Source of the DNA: Azospirillum canadense
Lineage (GTDB): Bacteria; Pseudomonadota; Alphaproteobacteria; Azospirillales; Azospirillaceae
Direction: 5' to 3'
Assembly (NCBI RefSeq): GCF_025961225.1
Contig: NZ_JAOQNG010000001.1
Coordinates: forward strand, 216,001-280,000
Length of the DNA: 64,000 bases
A model generated the notes under the pieces. The model worked only from the letters and a program-made list of their open reading frames with translations. It searched no databases and had not been told where the DNA came from. How positions within the stretch are numbered: the stretch's first letter is position 1; every line of letters begins with the position of its first letter. Shown here piece after piece: positions 47,370 through 57,297 of this stretch. The translations under genes and the position numbers were made by a program.

Positions 47370-49103
47370 ATGGCTGACAAGAAGACGACCGGGCAAAAGA
47401 CGACCGGTTCCGGGGCGACCGGGCCGAAAACGACGCTGACCAACCGCCAAGGCCACCCGATCACCAACAACCAGTCCCAGCGCACCGTGGGCAGCCGCGG
47501 CCCGGCGACGCTGGAAAACTACCAGTTCCTGGAAAAGATCACCCACTTCGACCGCGAACGCATTCCGGAGCGCGTGGTCCACGCGCGCGGCTTCGTCTGC
47601 TACGGCGAACTGGAAGTCACCGGCAAGATCGGCGACGAGCCGGCGTCCAAATACACCCGCGCCAAGCTGTTCCAGACCGCCGGCAAGAAGACGCCGCTGG
47701 CCATCCGCTTCTCCACCGTCATCGGCGGGCGCGATTCGTCGGAGGTGGCGCGCGACCCGCGCGGCTTCGCCGTGAAGTTCTACACCGAGGACGGCAACTG
47801 GGACCTCGTCGGCAACAACCTCGCGGTCTTCTTCATCCGCGACGCCATCAAGTTCCCGGACGTCATCCACTCGCTGAAGCCCGACCCGGTCACCTTCCGG
47901 CAGGAACCGAACCGCATCTTCGACTTCATGTCGCAGACGCCGGAAGCCATGCACATGCTGACCCACCTGTTCAGCCCGCGCGGCATTCCCGCCAGCTACC
48001 GCCATATGGAAGGCTTCGGCGTCAACACCTACAAGATGGTGAACGCCAAAGGCGAGACGGTGCTGGTCAAGTACCACTTCCACCCCCGCTGCGGCGTCGC
48101 CAGCCTGACGGCGGCGGAGGCGGCCAAGGTGCAGGGCCAGGACCTGGGCTCCGCCTCCAAGGACCTGTTCGAGGCGATCGAGCGCGGCGACCACCCGCAG
48201 TGGGACATGTACGTCCAGATCATGGAAGACCATGACCATCCCGAACTGGACTGGGACCCGCTGGACGACACCAAGATCTGGCCGGAGAAGGATTTCCCTC
48301 TGCGCCACGTCGGCGTCATGACGCTGAACCGCAACGTCGAGGATTTCTTCAATGAGAACGAGCAGATCGCCATGGGCACCGGCGTGCTCGTGGACGGGCT
48401 CGACTTCTCCGACGACAAGATGCTGATCGGCCGCACCTTCTCCTACTCCGACACGCAGCGCTACCGGGTCGGCACCAACTACCTGCAACTGCCGGTGAAC
48501 CAGCCGAAGAACGCGCGCGTCGCCACCAACCTGTCCGGCGGCCAGATGTCCTACCAGCGCGACCTGGCGCCCGGCCAGAACCCGCACATCAACTTCGAGC
48601 CGTCCATCCACAACGGCCTGCGCGAGGAGCCGCGGGAGGAGCCGAACAACCCGCCGGAAATCCGCGGCCGCCTGACCCGCAGCGTTCTGGAACGCCGCAA
48701 CGACTACGTCCAGCCGCGCGCCCGCTACTGCACCATGATGGACTGGGAACGCGACGATCTCGTCCAGAACATGGGCACCCTGCTCGGCCAGTGTGAGCGG
48801 GACGTCCAGGAACGCATGCTCTGGCACTTCTTCCTGGTCCACGACGACTACGGCAGCCGCGTCGCCGGGATGCTCGGCATGACTGCGGACGACGTGAAAC
48901 ACCTCCAGCCCCTGCCCAAGCAGGTGCTGACCGACGAGGACCAGAAGCGGCTGAAGAGCCTGGGCCGGAACGGCGACAAGATCGACCCGACCGTCTGGGG
49001 CCAGTGGACCAGCTCCGTCAAGAACCACAAGGCCACGGCCGACGAGGTCACAGGCGTCATGCGCGGCGGATCGCAAATGAAGGCCGGCAAGGCCGCGGAG
49101 TAG
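47370..49103 (+). CDS. Monofunctional haem catalase
   Basis: 577 residues, intermediate between small- and large-subunit catalases. The N-terminal low-complexity [14 protein letters not shown] segment (about 5-25) precedes ERVVHARG (distal His near 75) and [27 protein letters not shown]. The proximal haem ligand is the Tyr in [14 protein letters not shown] near 357. The C-terminal 70 residues ([12 protein letters not shown]...[17 protein letters not shown]) are longer than in minimal clade 3 enzymes but lack the flavodoxin-like domain of clade 2. It breaks down hydrogen peroxide. The ATG at 47370 lies in GAGCATGCGATGG; an in-frame frame opening at 47223 has no catalase-like sequence. A stress promoter candidate lies upstream. 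Confidence 0.93.
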   Translation: MADKKTTGQKTTGSGATGPKTTLTNRQGHPITNNQSQRTVGSRGPATLENYQFLEKITHFDRERIPERVVHARGFVCYGELEVTGKIGDEPASKYTRAKLFQTAGKKTPLAIRFSTVIGGRDSSEVARDPRGFAVKFYTEDGNWDLVGNNLAVFFIRDAIKFPDVIHSLKPDPVTFRQEPNRIFDFMSQTPEAMHMLTHLFSPRGIPASYRHMEGFGVNTYKMVNAKGETVLVKYHFHPRCGVASLTAAEAAKVQGQDLGSASKDLFEAIERGDHPQWDMYVQIMEDHDHPELDWDPLDDTKIWPEKDFPLRHVGVMTLNRNVEDFFNENEQIAMGTGVLVDGLDFSDDKMLIGRTFSYSDTQRYRVGTNYLQLPVNQPKNARVATNLSGGQMSYQRDLAPGQNPHINFEPSIHNGLREEPREEPNNPPEIRGRLTRSVLERRNDYVQPRARYCTMMDWERDDLVQNMGTLLGQCERDVQERMLWHFFLVHDDYGSRVAGMLGMTADDVKHLQPLPKQVLTDEDQKRLKSLGRNGDKIDPTVWGQWTSSVKNHKATADEVTGVMRGGSQMKAGKAAE

Positions 49104-49113
49104 GACGGTCCGC

Positions 49114-49258
49114 CCCCTCTCCCCATGGGCTCATAGCCCTCTCCCCTCCGGGGAGAGGGTGGCCCGGAGGGCCGGTGAGGGGGTTGCGCTTTTGCCGGAC
49201 GTACCAAGGTGGCGGGACCCCCTCACCCTAACCCTCTCCCCAGGGGGGAGAGGGGACT
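49114..49258. repeat. CCCTCTCCC-type double palindrome after catalase
   Basis: Inner hairpin CCCTCTCCCC / GGGGAGAGGG (49138-49147, 49151-49160, loop TCC). A larger pairing links GGTGAGGGGGT near 49175 with ACCCCCTCACC near 49218. A further CCCTCTCCCC...GGGGAGAGGGG stem ends at about 49256. It lies between the convergent catalase and ABM-domain genes. Confidence 0.85.
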
Positions 49259-49274
49259 GTGCGCGTCAGCGATG

Positions 49275-49592
49275 TTACGTTTTCTCCACCGTCTGGATCA
49301 CCTCGAACCCCTCGAACTCCGGCGGGCCGAGGTAGAGCGGCTTGTTGCCCTGCGCTCCCTTGTGGGCCATGCGGAAGGCCTCCGACCGGGTCCAGTCGAG
49401 GAAATGCTGTTCCGACGCCCACACGGTGTGGGAGGAGTAGAGCCGGTGGTCCTCCTTGCGCGGGCCGCGCAGCAGGTGGAACTCCACGAAGCCCGGCACC
49501 GCGTTCAGATGGACCTCGCGGTTCAGCCAGACCTCCTCGAAATCCTGCTCCGCGTCCGGCCGGACCTTGAAGCGGTTCATGGCGATGTACAT
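49275..49592 (-). CDS. Antibiotic biosynthesis monooxygenase (ABM) domain protein
   Basis: 105 residues with the ABM ferredoxin-like fold: YIAMNRFKVRPDAEQDFEEVWLNREVHL, GFVEFHLLRGP, SSHTVWASEQHFLDWTRSEAFRMAHKG. The pattern, with a late His in MAHKG, is close to IsdG/HmoB-type haem oxygenases, although haem binding cannot be proven from sequence. It converges with catalase, a haem enzyme. ATG at 49592; a second in-frame ATG at 49580 (MNRFKV) is possible. Confidence 0.75.
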   Translation of the reverse strand: MYIAMNRFKVRPDAEQDFEEVWLNREVHLNAVPGFVEFHLLRGPRKEDHRLYSSHTVWASEQHFLDWTRSEAFRMAHKGAQGNKPLYLGPPEFEGFEVIQTVEKT

Positions 49593-49647
49593 GGCGGCTT
49601 CTCCTCGGTTGATGCGGTCGTCGTGACGCCCGACACTATCTGGGGCC

Positions 49648-50535
49648 TTACGCCGCCGTCTCCAGGGCCGCCACCTCCAGGATCCAATCCCGGAAAGCCG
49701 CCATGGCCGGCGTGGGATAGCGCGATTTCAGGTGCGTCAGCCAATAGCTGCCGACCGACGCGGTGACGGCGAAGGGCTGCCGGATGTCGCCCGACGCCAG
49801 TTCCCGCCCGAACATCAGCGGCGGCGCCAGCGCCACCCCCGCCCCCTGCAAGGCCGCCTGCATCATGGCGAGCGAGCTGTCGAACACCATCCCCTTCGCC
49901 AATGGCGCCGGAAAGGCCACGCCCGCCGCGGCGAACCAGGCCGTCCACTCGTCGGTGCGGTAGGAGCGCAGCAGCGTGTGGTTCACCAAGTCCGCCGGCT
50001 CCCGCAGGCCATCGGCGATGGACGGGATGCACAGGACCGACAGCGGGGCGGGGAACAGGTGCACCGCCTCCGTCCCGTGCCAGGCGCCGTTGCCGAAGCG
50101 GATGGCGTAGTCCAGCCCCTCCGCCGCCATGTCCACGCGGTTGTTGTTGGTGGACAGCCGCAGCTCGATGAAGGGGTGCTTCTGCTGGAAGTCGGGCAGG
50201 CGCGGCAGCAGCCACCCCACGGCGAAGGTGCCGACCGCGCCGATCATCAGCACGTCGCGGACATGCCCGGCCTCGAACCGCTCCAGCATGTCGGCCATCC
50301 GGTCGAAGCTGTCGCGCAGCACGGGCAGCAGCGCCTCACCCTCCGGCGTGATCATCAGGCCGCGCGGCAGGCGCTTGAACAGCGTGACGTTCAGCCGCGT
50401 CTCCAGCAGCTTCACCTGATGACTGACGGCCGCCTGGGTGACGCACAGTTCCACCGCCGCGCGGGTGAAGCTCAGGTGCCGGGCCGACGCTTCGAAGGCG
50501 CGCAACGCGTTGAGCGGCAGGTGGGGCCGGACCAT
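49648..50535 (-). CDS. ampR: LysR-type regulator AmpR of the adjacent beta-lactamase
   Basis: 295 residues. The winged helix-turn-helix at residues 1-65 reads LPLNALRAFEASARHLSFTRAAVELCVTQAAVSHQVKLLE, which is AmpR/GcvA-like. The effector domain (about 90-295) contains VGTFAVGWLLPRLPDFQ and LRLSTNNNRVDMAAEGLDYAIRFG, typical of AmpR, which senses muropeptides. It is divergent from bla with a 149-base gap, the classic ampR-bla layout. Confidence 0.88.
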   Translation of the reverse strand: MVRPHLPLNALRAFEASARHLSFTRAAVELCVTQAAVSHQVKLLETRLNVTLFKRLPRGLMITPEGEALLPVLRDSFDRMADMLERFEAGHVRDVLMIGAVGTFAVGWLLPRLPDFQQKHPFIELRLSTNNNRVDMAAEGLDYAIRFGNGAWHGTEAVHLFPAPLSVLCIPSIADGLREPADLVNHTLLRSYRTDEWTAWFAAAGVAFPAPLAKGMVFDSSLAMMQAALQGAGVALAPPLMFGRELASGDIRQPFAVTASVGSYWLTHLKSRYPTPAMAAFRDWILEVAALETAA

Positions 50536-50684
50536 GGATGCCCAAATTCAATTTATGGCTCCTCCGAAATAACGTGGTTTGCGGCCCCGGTCAAACCGCC
50601 CCTATCTTGCCCTCACCGGCGCGCGCCCTCGCACTTTCAAAGCCAAATCCCAAAGCCAAAAACCCAAAGGTTCGGAGGACCGAA
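50536..50684. promoter_or_regulatory. ampR-bla divergent region with candidate operator
   Basis: The AT-rich stretch 50544-50572 (CAAATTCAATTTATGG and CCGAAATAACG) contains TTAT (50553) and ATAA (50569), an interrupted dyad of the sort bound by LysR regulators. It lies 9-37 bases from the ampR start, consistent with autorepression and bla activation. Assignment is tentative. Confidence 0.45.
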
Positions 50685-51608
50685 ATGCCCATCGAGACGC
50701 CCACGTCGATCTCGCGCCGGGCGGCGCTGTCCCGCGCCCTGATGGCCGCCACCACGATGACCCTCGGCGCCACCCTGGCGCGCGGCGCCCTGGCCCAAAC
50801 GCCCAAGAACACGCCAAAGGATGACCACGCTGCCGCCCGCCTTGCTGAGCTGGAGCGCAAGAACGGCGGCCTGCTCGGCGTCGCCGCGCTCAACCTCGCG
50901 ACCGGCGCCCGCATCGGCCACCGCAACGCGGAGCGCTTTCCGATGTGCAGCACCTTCAAGCTGCTGGCCGGCGCCTTCGTGCTCTCCCGCGTGGACCGCG
51001 GGCAGGAGCGGCTGGACCGCCGCATTGTCTACGGCAAGGACAAGCTCATCCCCTACGCGCCGGTGGCGGAGAAGCACGCCGACGGCTCCGGCCTGACGGT
51101 GGCGGAGCTGTGCCACGCCGCCATCACGCTCAGCGACAACGTGGCGGCCAACCTCCTGCTGGAAAGCTTCGGCGGCCCGGCCGCCCTGACCGCCTGGCTG
51201 CGCTCCATCGGCGACGAGGTCACGCAGCTGGACCGCTGGGAGCCGGAGTTGAACGAGGGTACCCCCGGCGACCCGCGCGACACCACCACGCCCGATGCGA
51301 TGCTCGACACCATGCGCCGCACCCTGTTCGGCGACGCGCTCAGCGAAGCGTCCCGCAAGCAACTCGCCGACTGGGCCGTCGCCACCTCCACCGGCGGCAA
51401 GCGCCTGCGCGCCGGCTTCCCGGCGGACTGGCGCGCGGGCGACAAGACCGGCACCGGCCAGCGCGGCATGACCAACGACATCGCGGTGGCTTGGCCGGCA
51501 AAGGGCGGCCCGCTGCTGGTGACCGCCTATTACCGCGACAGCACCATCCCCGCCGACCGGCGCGACGCCGTGATCGCCGAGGTCGGGCGGATCGCGGCGG
51601 GGGTGTGA
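50685..51608 (+). CDS. bla: Class A beta-lactamase
   Basis: 307 residues. The signal ISRRAALSRALMAATTMTLGATLARGALA has twin arginines and so may be Tat-exported. Active-site motifs: S70xxK in MCSTFK, SDN in LSDNVAAN, E166xxLN in WEPELN and KTG in DKTGTG. The serine acylates beta-lactams, with Glu166 for deacylation. Cys lies at Ambler 69, just before the nucleophile, but position 238 is not Cys (KTGTGQRG), so the disulfide of NMC/SME/KPC carbapenemases is absent. Start ATG at 50685 is chosen as it gives the signal peptide and follows GGAGGA. Expression is probably induced through AmpR. Confidence 0.95.
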   Translation: MPIETPTSISRRAALSRALMAATTMTLGATLARGALAQTPKNTPKDDHAAARLAELERKNGGLLGVAALNLATGARIGHRNAERFPMCSTFKLLAGAFVLSRVDRGQERLDRRIVYGKDKLIPYAPVAEKHADGSGLTVAELCHAAITLSDNVAANLLLESFGGPAALTAWLRSIGDEVTQLDRWEPELNEGTPGDPRDTTTPDAMLDTMRRTLFGDALSEASRKQLADWAVATSTGGKRLRAGFPADWRAGDKTGTGQRGMTNDIAVAWPAKGGPLLVTAYYRDSTIPADRRDAVIAEVGRIAAGV

Positions 51609-51783
51609 CGGATTTATGCCGTGGGTTCGCTCCGTCCGCGGAATGATCGCTGCGGCGTGAACCCGAAGCTGCTAAGAGGGGTTTTCCTCACGGACCCGGT
51701 GCTCGCGGTGCCCTCCCTTGGAACGGGGGCCGCGGGAACCGGGGCCGTGACGCCGACGACCACTTGAGAAAGAGGACCCCGCG

Positions 51784-52047
51784 ATGTCGACACTCCACAA
51801 GCAAGCCATGGAAGCGGTCCTTCAGGCCGCCTCGCACGACATCGTCGGCACGCTCCAGGAGCGGGGCGTCAGCGACAAGCACAGCGAGGAAGGCGACCTC
51901 GCCGTCCTCGACGTCGCCATCCTGCACGCCTACCGCATCTTCATGCGGATCTGCGAGGAGAACGGGCTGGAGGTGGACGCCGGCTACTTCGCCGACATGG
52001 CCAACGACCTCGCCGACGAAGTGGCCCAGGAGGAGGAGCAGGACTGA
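51784..52047 (+). CDS. Small acidic protein of unknown function
   Basis: 87 residues, acidic and helical: MSTLHKQAMEAVLQAASHDI, LAVLDVAILHAYRIFMRICEENGLEVDAGYFADMANDLADEVAQEEEQD. The RBS (GAAAGAGGA) fits ATG 51784. No known domain. The tail resembles that of the protein encoded at 9888-10130. A perfect 10-bp hairpin follows at 52061. Confidence 0.7.
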   Translation: MSTLHKQAMEAVLQAASHDIVGTLQERGVSDKHSEEGDLAVLDVAILHAYRIFMRICEENGLEVDAGYFADMANDLADEVAQEEEQD

Positions 52048-52060
52048 CCGGTCCCGCCCA

Positions 52061-52090
52061 CCGGGGCGGCTCCCTCCAGGGCCGCCCCGG
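52061..52090 (+). terminator. Hairpin after small acidic gene
   Basis: CCGGGGCGGC (52061-52070) and GCCGCCCCGG (52081-52090) pair perfectly around a 10-base loop, 14 bases after the stop. There is no T-tract, so it is a weak terminator at best. Loop and stem resemble the groEL terminator. Confidence 0.5.
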
Positions 52091-52221
52091 AATTGCGCCC
52101 GCGCGCGTGATGCGTTAGGAATATAGTCAATTCGTTCTTTGCCGCCGAGCCGACCGCCCGTGATTGCCATCGCCCCCATACCGCCATCCGCCACGGTGCC
52201 CGCAGCCTTCACACCCCACTT

Positions 52222-52250
52222 CCCCCTGGGGAGAGGACAGGGGGAGGGGG
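52222..52250. repeat. Degenerate CCCTCTCCC-type repeat
   Basis: CCCCCTGGGGAGAGGACAGG followed by GGGAGGGGG. A shortened, imperfect member of the family at 25915, 43173 and 49138, in the 267-base gap before the flavoprotein gene. Confidence 0.5.
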
Positions 52251-52275
52251 CCAGTGCGACATCACCGCGTTTGAT

Positions 52276-52301
52276 GTTTCATAGTGTTTCATGGCGTTTC
52301 A
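52276..52301. promoter_or_regulatory. Three GTTTCA repeats at 10-bp spacing upstream of flavoprotein gene
   Basis: GTTTCA starts at 52276, 52286 and 52296, the same array and spacing as at 8097-8122. The ATG at 52291 lies inside the repeat, which supports the downstream ATG at 52315 as the gene start. Confidence 0.6.
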
Positions 52302-52314
52302 CGGAGGCCCACCG

Positions 52315-53571
52315 ATGACCACGGAACAGGCCCCCAACACGGCCCCCAACACGGCCCCAAAAAATCCCGACGTCGCCATCATCGGCGCCGGGCCGGCCGG
52401 GCTGATGGCGGCGGAGGTGATCGCCTCCGCGGGGCGCACGGTCGCGGTCTATGAACAGATGCCGACCCCGGCGCGCAAGCTGCTGCTGGCCGGGCGCGGC
52501 GGGCTGAACCTCACCCATTCCGAGCCGGTCGAGGCCTTCACCGCCCGCTATGGGGAGCAAGCCGGCCGCTTCGCCGACCTGCTGTCCGGCTTCTCGCCGG
52601 CCGACCTGCGGGCCTGGGCGGAGGGGTTGGGGATCGAGACCTTCGTCGGCTCCAGCGGGCGCGTCTTCCCGGTGCAGATGAAGGCCTCCACGCTGGTGCG
52701 CGCGTGGCTGCGCCGCCTCGACGGGCTGGGGGTGACGCTGCACGCCCGGCACCGCTGGCTCGGCTGGGACGGGGAGGGCGCCTTGCGCTTCCGCGCCGCC
52801 GATGGCGGGGAGAGCACCGTGGCGCCGCGCGCCACCCTGCTGGCGCTGGGCGGGGCGAGTTGGCCGCGCACGGGTTCCGACGGGTCCTGGACTGAGCTGC
52901 TGGCCGCCCGTGGGGTGGAGGCGGCGCCGTTGCGCCCGTCCAACATGGGGTTCGAGGTGCCCTGGTCCGATCACCTGCGGGAGCGCTTCGCCGGCCAGCC
53001 GGTGAAGAGCGTCGGCCTCGCCTTCGGCGACCGCCGCCTGAAGGGCGAGTTCGTCATCACCGAGACGGGCATCGAAGGCGGCGCCGTCTACGCGTTGAGC
53101 GCCCCGCTGCGCGACGCCATCGAGCGGGAGGGCTGGGCCACCCTGACGCTCGACCTGCTGCCCGAACAGACGGAGTCGGCGATTGCCAAGCGGCTGGGCC
53201 GGCGCGGGGCGGAGTCGCTGTCCACCTTCCTGAAGAAGTCCTTCTCCCTGACCGGCCCGCGCACCGCCCTGCTGCGGGAATTCGCGCCGGCCGCCGACCT
53301 CTCCGACCCAGCGGCGCTGGCCCGGCACATCAAGGGTCTTTCGGTGATCCTGACCGGCGTCCGCCCGATCGAGCGCGCCATCTCCACCGCGGGCGGCGTC
53401 CGCTTTGGGGATGTGGACGACGCCCTGATGCTGACCCGCCTGCCGGGCACCTTCGTCGCCGGCGAAATGCTGGATTGGGAGGCGCCGACCGGCGGCTACC
53501 TCCTCCAGGGCTGTTTCGCCATGGGCGTGCGGACAGGGAAGGGGATGTTGGGGTACCTGGGGACCCCTTAA
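52315..53571 (+). CDS. NAD(P)/FAD-dependent flavoprotein of the HI0933/YhiN family
   Basis: 418 residues. The N-terminal FAD-binding Rossmann motif is VAIIGAGPAGLMAAEVI near 22, and ARKLLLAGRGGLNLTHSEP is the family signature. The middle has SSGRVFPVQMKAS, the C-terminus GEMLDWEAPTGGYLLQGCFAMG. The closest described group is the TIGR03862-type flavoproteins; the substrate is unknown. Start at ATG 52315 follows ACGGAGG, preferred to 52291. The stop overlaps that of PBP1A by 4 bases (TTAA shared on both strands). Confidence 0.85.
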   Translation: MTTEQAPNTAPNTAPKNPDVAIIGAGPAGLMAAEVIASAGRTVAVYEQMPTPARKLLLAGRGGLNLTHSEPVEAFTARYGEQAGRFADLLSGFSPADLRAWAEGLGIETFVGSSGRVFPVQMKASTLVRAWLRRLDGLGVTLHARHRWLGWDGEGALRFRAADGGESTVAPRATLLALGGASWPRTGSDGSWTELLAARGVEAAPLRPSNMGFEVPWSDHLRERFAGQPVKSVGLAFGDRRLKGEFVITETGIEGGAVYALSAPLRDAIEREGWATLTLDLLPEQTESAIAKRLGRRGAESLSTFLKKSFSLTGPRTALLREFAPAADLSDPAALARHIKGLSVILTGVRPIERAISTAGGVRFGDVDDALMLTRLPGTFVAGEMLDWEAPTGGYLLQGCFAMGVRTGKGMLGYLGTP

Positions 53572-55751
53572 CGCATCTGGTTCCCGTAATCGTACTGGAC
53601 CCGCGGCGCGGTGCCGCCGCCAGGGCCGCCACCGCCGGTCAGCTTGTCGATCAGGGAACCGATGCCCGACGCAACACCCCCACCGGAACTGCCGCGCGGC
53701 GGGGCGGCCGGGGCGGGGCGGGTCGGCTCCGGGATGCCGGCGGAGACGTAGGTCGGGGCGCCCTCCAGCCCCGGCAGGGGGCGGGGCGGCTTGCCGGCGT
53801 GGGCGTCCATCATGAAGCCGTGCCAGACCTTGGCCGGCAGCGACCCGCCGGTGACCTTCTTCATCTCGTCGTTGTTGTCGTTGCCCAGCCACACCCCGGC
53901 CACAAGGTCGGCGGTGAAGCCCACGAACCAGGCGTCGTGGTAGTCCTGGGTGGTGCCGGACTTGGCTGCCGCCGGCCGGTCGAGCTTGGCCGCCTTGCCG
54001 GTGCCGTACTCGATGACCCCGGTCATCATGCGGGTCAGCTGCACCGCGTGGACCGGGTCCACCACGGGCGCCGCGCCACCGCTCTGCCGCCGGTACAGGA
54101 CGTTGCCGTCGCGGTCCCGGATCTCGGCGATCGCGTAGGGCCAGACCGGCGCGCCGCGGTTGGCGATGCCGGCGTAGGCGCGGGTCAGCTCCAGCAGGTT
54201 CACCTCGCTGGTGCCCAGCGCCAGCGACAGGTCCTTGCCGATGGGTGAGCTGATGCCGAGGCCAGCGGCGATCTTGCGCACCCGCTCCACCCCGACCCGC
54301 TCGATGATCCGGACGGTGGCGGTGTTGGACGAATAGGCCAGCGCGTTGGCCATGGTGATGGTGCCGCGGAACTTGCCCTCGTAGTTGCCGGGGCTCCAGT
54401 TGCCGATGCGGATCGGGCCGTCCTCCACTGGGCTGTCCGGCGACCAGCCGGACTCCAGCGCCGCCAGATAGACGAAGGGCTTGAAGGAGGATCCGGGCTG
54501 GCGCAGCGCCTGGGTCGCCCGGTTGAACTCGCTGTTGTCGTAGTCCCGGCCGCCGACCAGCGCGCGCACCGCCCCGTCCGGGGTCATGGCGACGACGGCG
54601 CCCTGCCGCGCGTTGGCGGCGGCGCCCGGTCCGGCCAGGATCTCCTCCAGCCGCTGCTCGGCCGCCCGCTGGATCTTCAGGTCCAGCGTGGTGCGGACCA
54701 CGACGTCGCCATGGTCCGGACCGATGAAGCCGTTCACCAGATCGGTCACCCAGTCGGCAAAGTAGCGGCCGTCGCCGCCCGGCTTGCGCTTCGGCCCCAG
54801 CGGGGTGGTGCGCGCGGTCTCCGCCTCCTGCGCGGTGATGAAACCGGCATCCGCCATGGCCATCAGCACGACGCGCGAGCGCTCCGCCGCCTCGTTGGGG
54901 TTGGAGTTGGGGGAATAGCGGGACGGCGCCTTCAGCAGGCCGGCGATGATCGCCGCCTCGCGCAGCTCCAGCTGGGTGGCGGGCTTGCCGAAGTAGGTCC
55001 GCGACGCCGCGTCCACGCCGAAGGTGCCGGCGCCCAGATACACGCGGTTCAGGTAGGCGGTGAGGATCTGGTCCTTGGTGAAGCGGTGCTCCAGCCAGAG
55101 CGCCAGCATGGCCTCCTGGATCTTGCGCTTCAGCGACTTCTCGGGCGTCAGGAACAGGTTCTTGGCGAGCTGCTGCGTGATGGTGGAGCCGCCCTGCGCC
55201 GACCGCCCCGACCGCCAGTTGACGTAGACCGCACGGGCAAGGCCGATGGGATCGACGCCGAAATGGGAGTAGAAGCGTCGGTCCTCGATGGCCAGCACCG
55301 CGTTCACGAGGTTCGGCGGCAGGTCCTTCACGCTGAGCGTCGTGCCGTACAGGTCGCCGAACCGTGCGAACTCCGTGCCGTCCGCGGCCAGCACGGTAAC
55401 CGAGGCGCGCCGTTCGAACTGCGCGACCTTGGAGATGTCCGGCAGATCCAGCGCGAACCATGCCAGCACCGCGCCGACCGCGACGCCCAGCCAGACGGCG
55501 GCCACCAGCGCGGCGTTGACAAGCGAGCGCAGGATCGACCGCCGCGCACCGCCCCCGCTCGCCTTGCGCGCCGGCTTGGCCTGCTTTGGGGGCTTGGGTG
55601 GCTTGGCCGCGCGCGGCGGCTCCGGCTGGCGTTCGGGCAGCTTCGGAAGCTTCGGCAATTTCGGCAGCTTGGGGCGCAAGGACGGTTCGTCCTCGCGAGA
55701 CTGGACGGAGCGCGGCCCAGCAAACAGGTCACCCGGTCGATCGTTGCTCAC
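53568..55751 (-). CDS. Penicillin-binding protein 1A (transglycosylase/transpeptidase)
   Basis: 727 residues from the GTG at 55751 (VSNDRPGDLF). A cytoplasmic Lys/Pro-rich segment (KLPKLPKLPKLP, KPPKPPKQAKPARKA, about 25-65) precedes one membrane helix (NAALVAAVWLGVAVGAVLAWFAL). The GT51 transglycosylase domain has AIEDRRFYSHFGVDPIG and GGSTITQQLAKN. The transpeptidase domain has the nucleophile Ser in GSSFKPFVYL, SSN in AYSSNTATV, and KSGT in AAKSGTTQDYHDAWFVG. It polymerises and crosslinks peptidoglycan. Upstream 5' sequence in frame, including an ATG at 55982, is not PBP-like. It is the likely target of the beta-lactams cut by the neighbouring bla. Confidence 0.93.
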   Translation of the reverse strand: MSNDRPGDLFAGPRSVQSREDEPSLRPKLPKLPKLPKLPERQPEPPRAAKPPKPPKQAKPARKASGGGARRSILRSLVNAALVAAVWLGVAVGAVLAWFALDLPDISKVAQFERRASVTVLAADGTEFARFGDLYGTTLSVKDLPPNLVNAVLAIEDRRFYSHFGVDPIGLARAVYVNWRSGRSAQGGSTITQQLAKNLFLTPEKSLKRKIQEAMLALWLEHRFTKDQILTAYLNRVYLGAGTFGVDAASRTYFGKPATQLELREAAIIAGLLKAPSRYSPNSNPNEAAERSRVVLMAMADAGFITAQEAETARTTPLGPKRKPGGDGRYFADWVTDLVNGFIGPDHGDVVVRTTLDLKIQRAAEQRLEEILAGPGAAANARQGAVVAMTPDGAVRALVGGRDYDNSEFNRATQALRQPGSSFKPFVYLAALESGWSPDSPVEDGPIRIGNWSPGNYEGKFRGTITMANALAYSSNTATVRIIERVGVERVRKIAAGLGISSPIGKDLSLALGTSEVNLLELTRAYAGIANRGAPVWPYAIAEIRDRDGNVLYRRQSGGAAPVVDPVHAVQLTRMMTGVIEYGTGKAAKLDRPAAAKSGTTQDYHDAWFVGFTADLVAGVWLGNDNNDEMKKVTGGSLPAKVWHGFMMDAHAGKPPRPLPGLEGAPTYVSAGIPEPTRPAPAAPPRGSSGGGVASGIGSLIDKLTGGGGPGGGTAPRVQYDYGNQMR

Positions 55752-55956
55752 GGCGCGCTCCCGGCTCCCATTCCTGGGCCCCCAATGACATCCCAGATTG
55801 CGTCTATACGCCGCGGGCGCCCTACCACGAAAGGGCGGCCGCAATTCGGACAAGATTTGTCTTAGGACCGTTGCAGAGAAACGACGGGGGTGGAAGAAAA
55901 CGCCACCTGCGCTGTTGTCCTGTCGAATGTTCGTTGACGATGCGGAGAAGGTTTTC

Positions 55957-56268
55957 ATGTCCAAGCCGCTCACCCTGACCATCCCCCACCAGCTGGGCCG
56001 GGACGAGGCGAAAAGGCGTCTGTCGGAGGGCGTGGGCCAGGCCCGCTCCTACCTCAGCGCGGTGGCGTCCAGCATGGACGACCACTGGACCGACGACCGG
56101 ATGGACTTCCGCGTGGTCGCGGCGGCCCAGACGGTCACCGGCTTCATCGACGTGCAGGACGACTGCGTCAACGTGGAGGTGCAGCTTCCCTGGGCGCTGG
56201 GCATGTTGGCGAACAAGGTGAAGGACCGCATCCAGCAGCAGGGCACGCTGATGCTGGAGAAGAAGTGA
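55957..56268 (+). CDS. Polyhydroxyalkanoic acid system family protein
   Basis: 103 residues: SKPLTLTIPHQLGRDEAKRRLSEG, WTDDRMDFRVVAAAQTVTGFIDV, WALGMLANKVKDRIQQQGTLMLEKK. This is the PHA granule-region family (PF09650-type) found near PHA genes and elsewhere in PHA-storing proteobacteria. No other PHA gene is in the window. Function unknown; perhaps granule associated. ATG at 55957 chosen by family alignment. It converges with pspF 23 bases downstream. Confidence 0.8.
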   Translation: MSKPLTLTIPHQLGRDEAKRRLSEGVGQARSYLSAVASSMDDHWTDDRMDFRVVAAAQTVTGFIDVQDDCVNVEVQLPWALGMLANKVKDRIQQQGTLMLEKK

Positions 56269-56291
56269 CCGGAGACAGGGGCGCTTAGGTT

Positions 56292-57290
<999 letters not shown>

Positions 57291-57297
57291 CGCGGTT

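Noticed and set aside
52291..52314. Earlier ATG start for the flavoprotein gene
   Set aside because: This ATG is part of the GTTTCA array and lacks an RBS, while the ATG at 52315 follows GGAGG.
55620..55690. KLPKLP repeat in PBP1A as a separate domain
   Set aside because: It is a short Pro/Lys-rich cytoplasmic tail common to PBP1A proteins with extended N-termini, not a defined domain.
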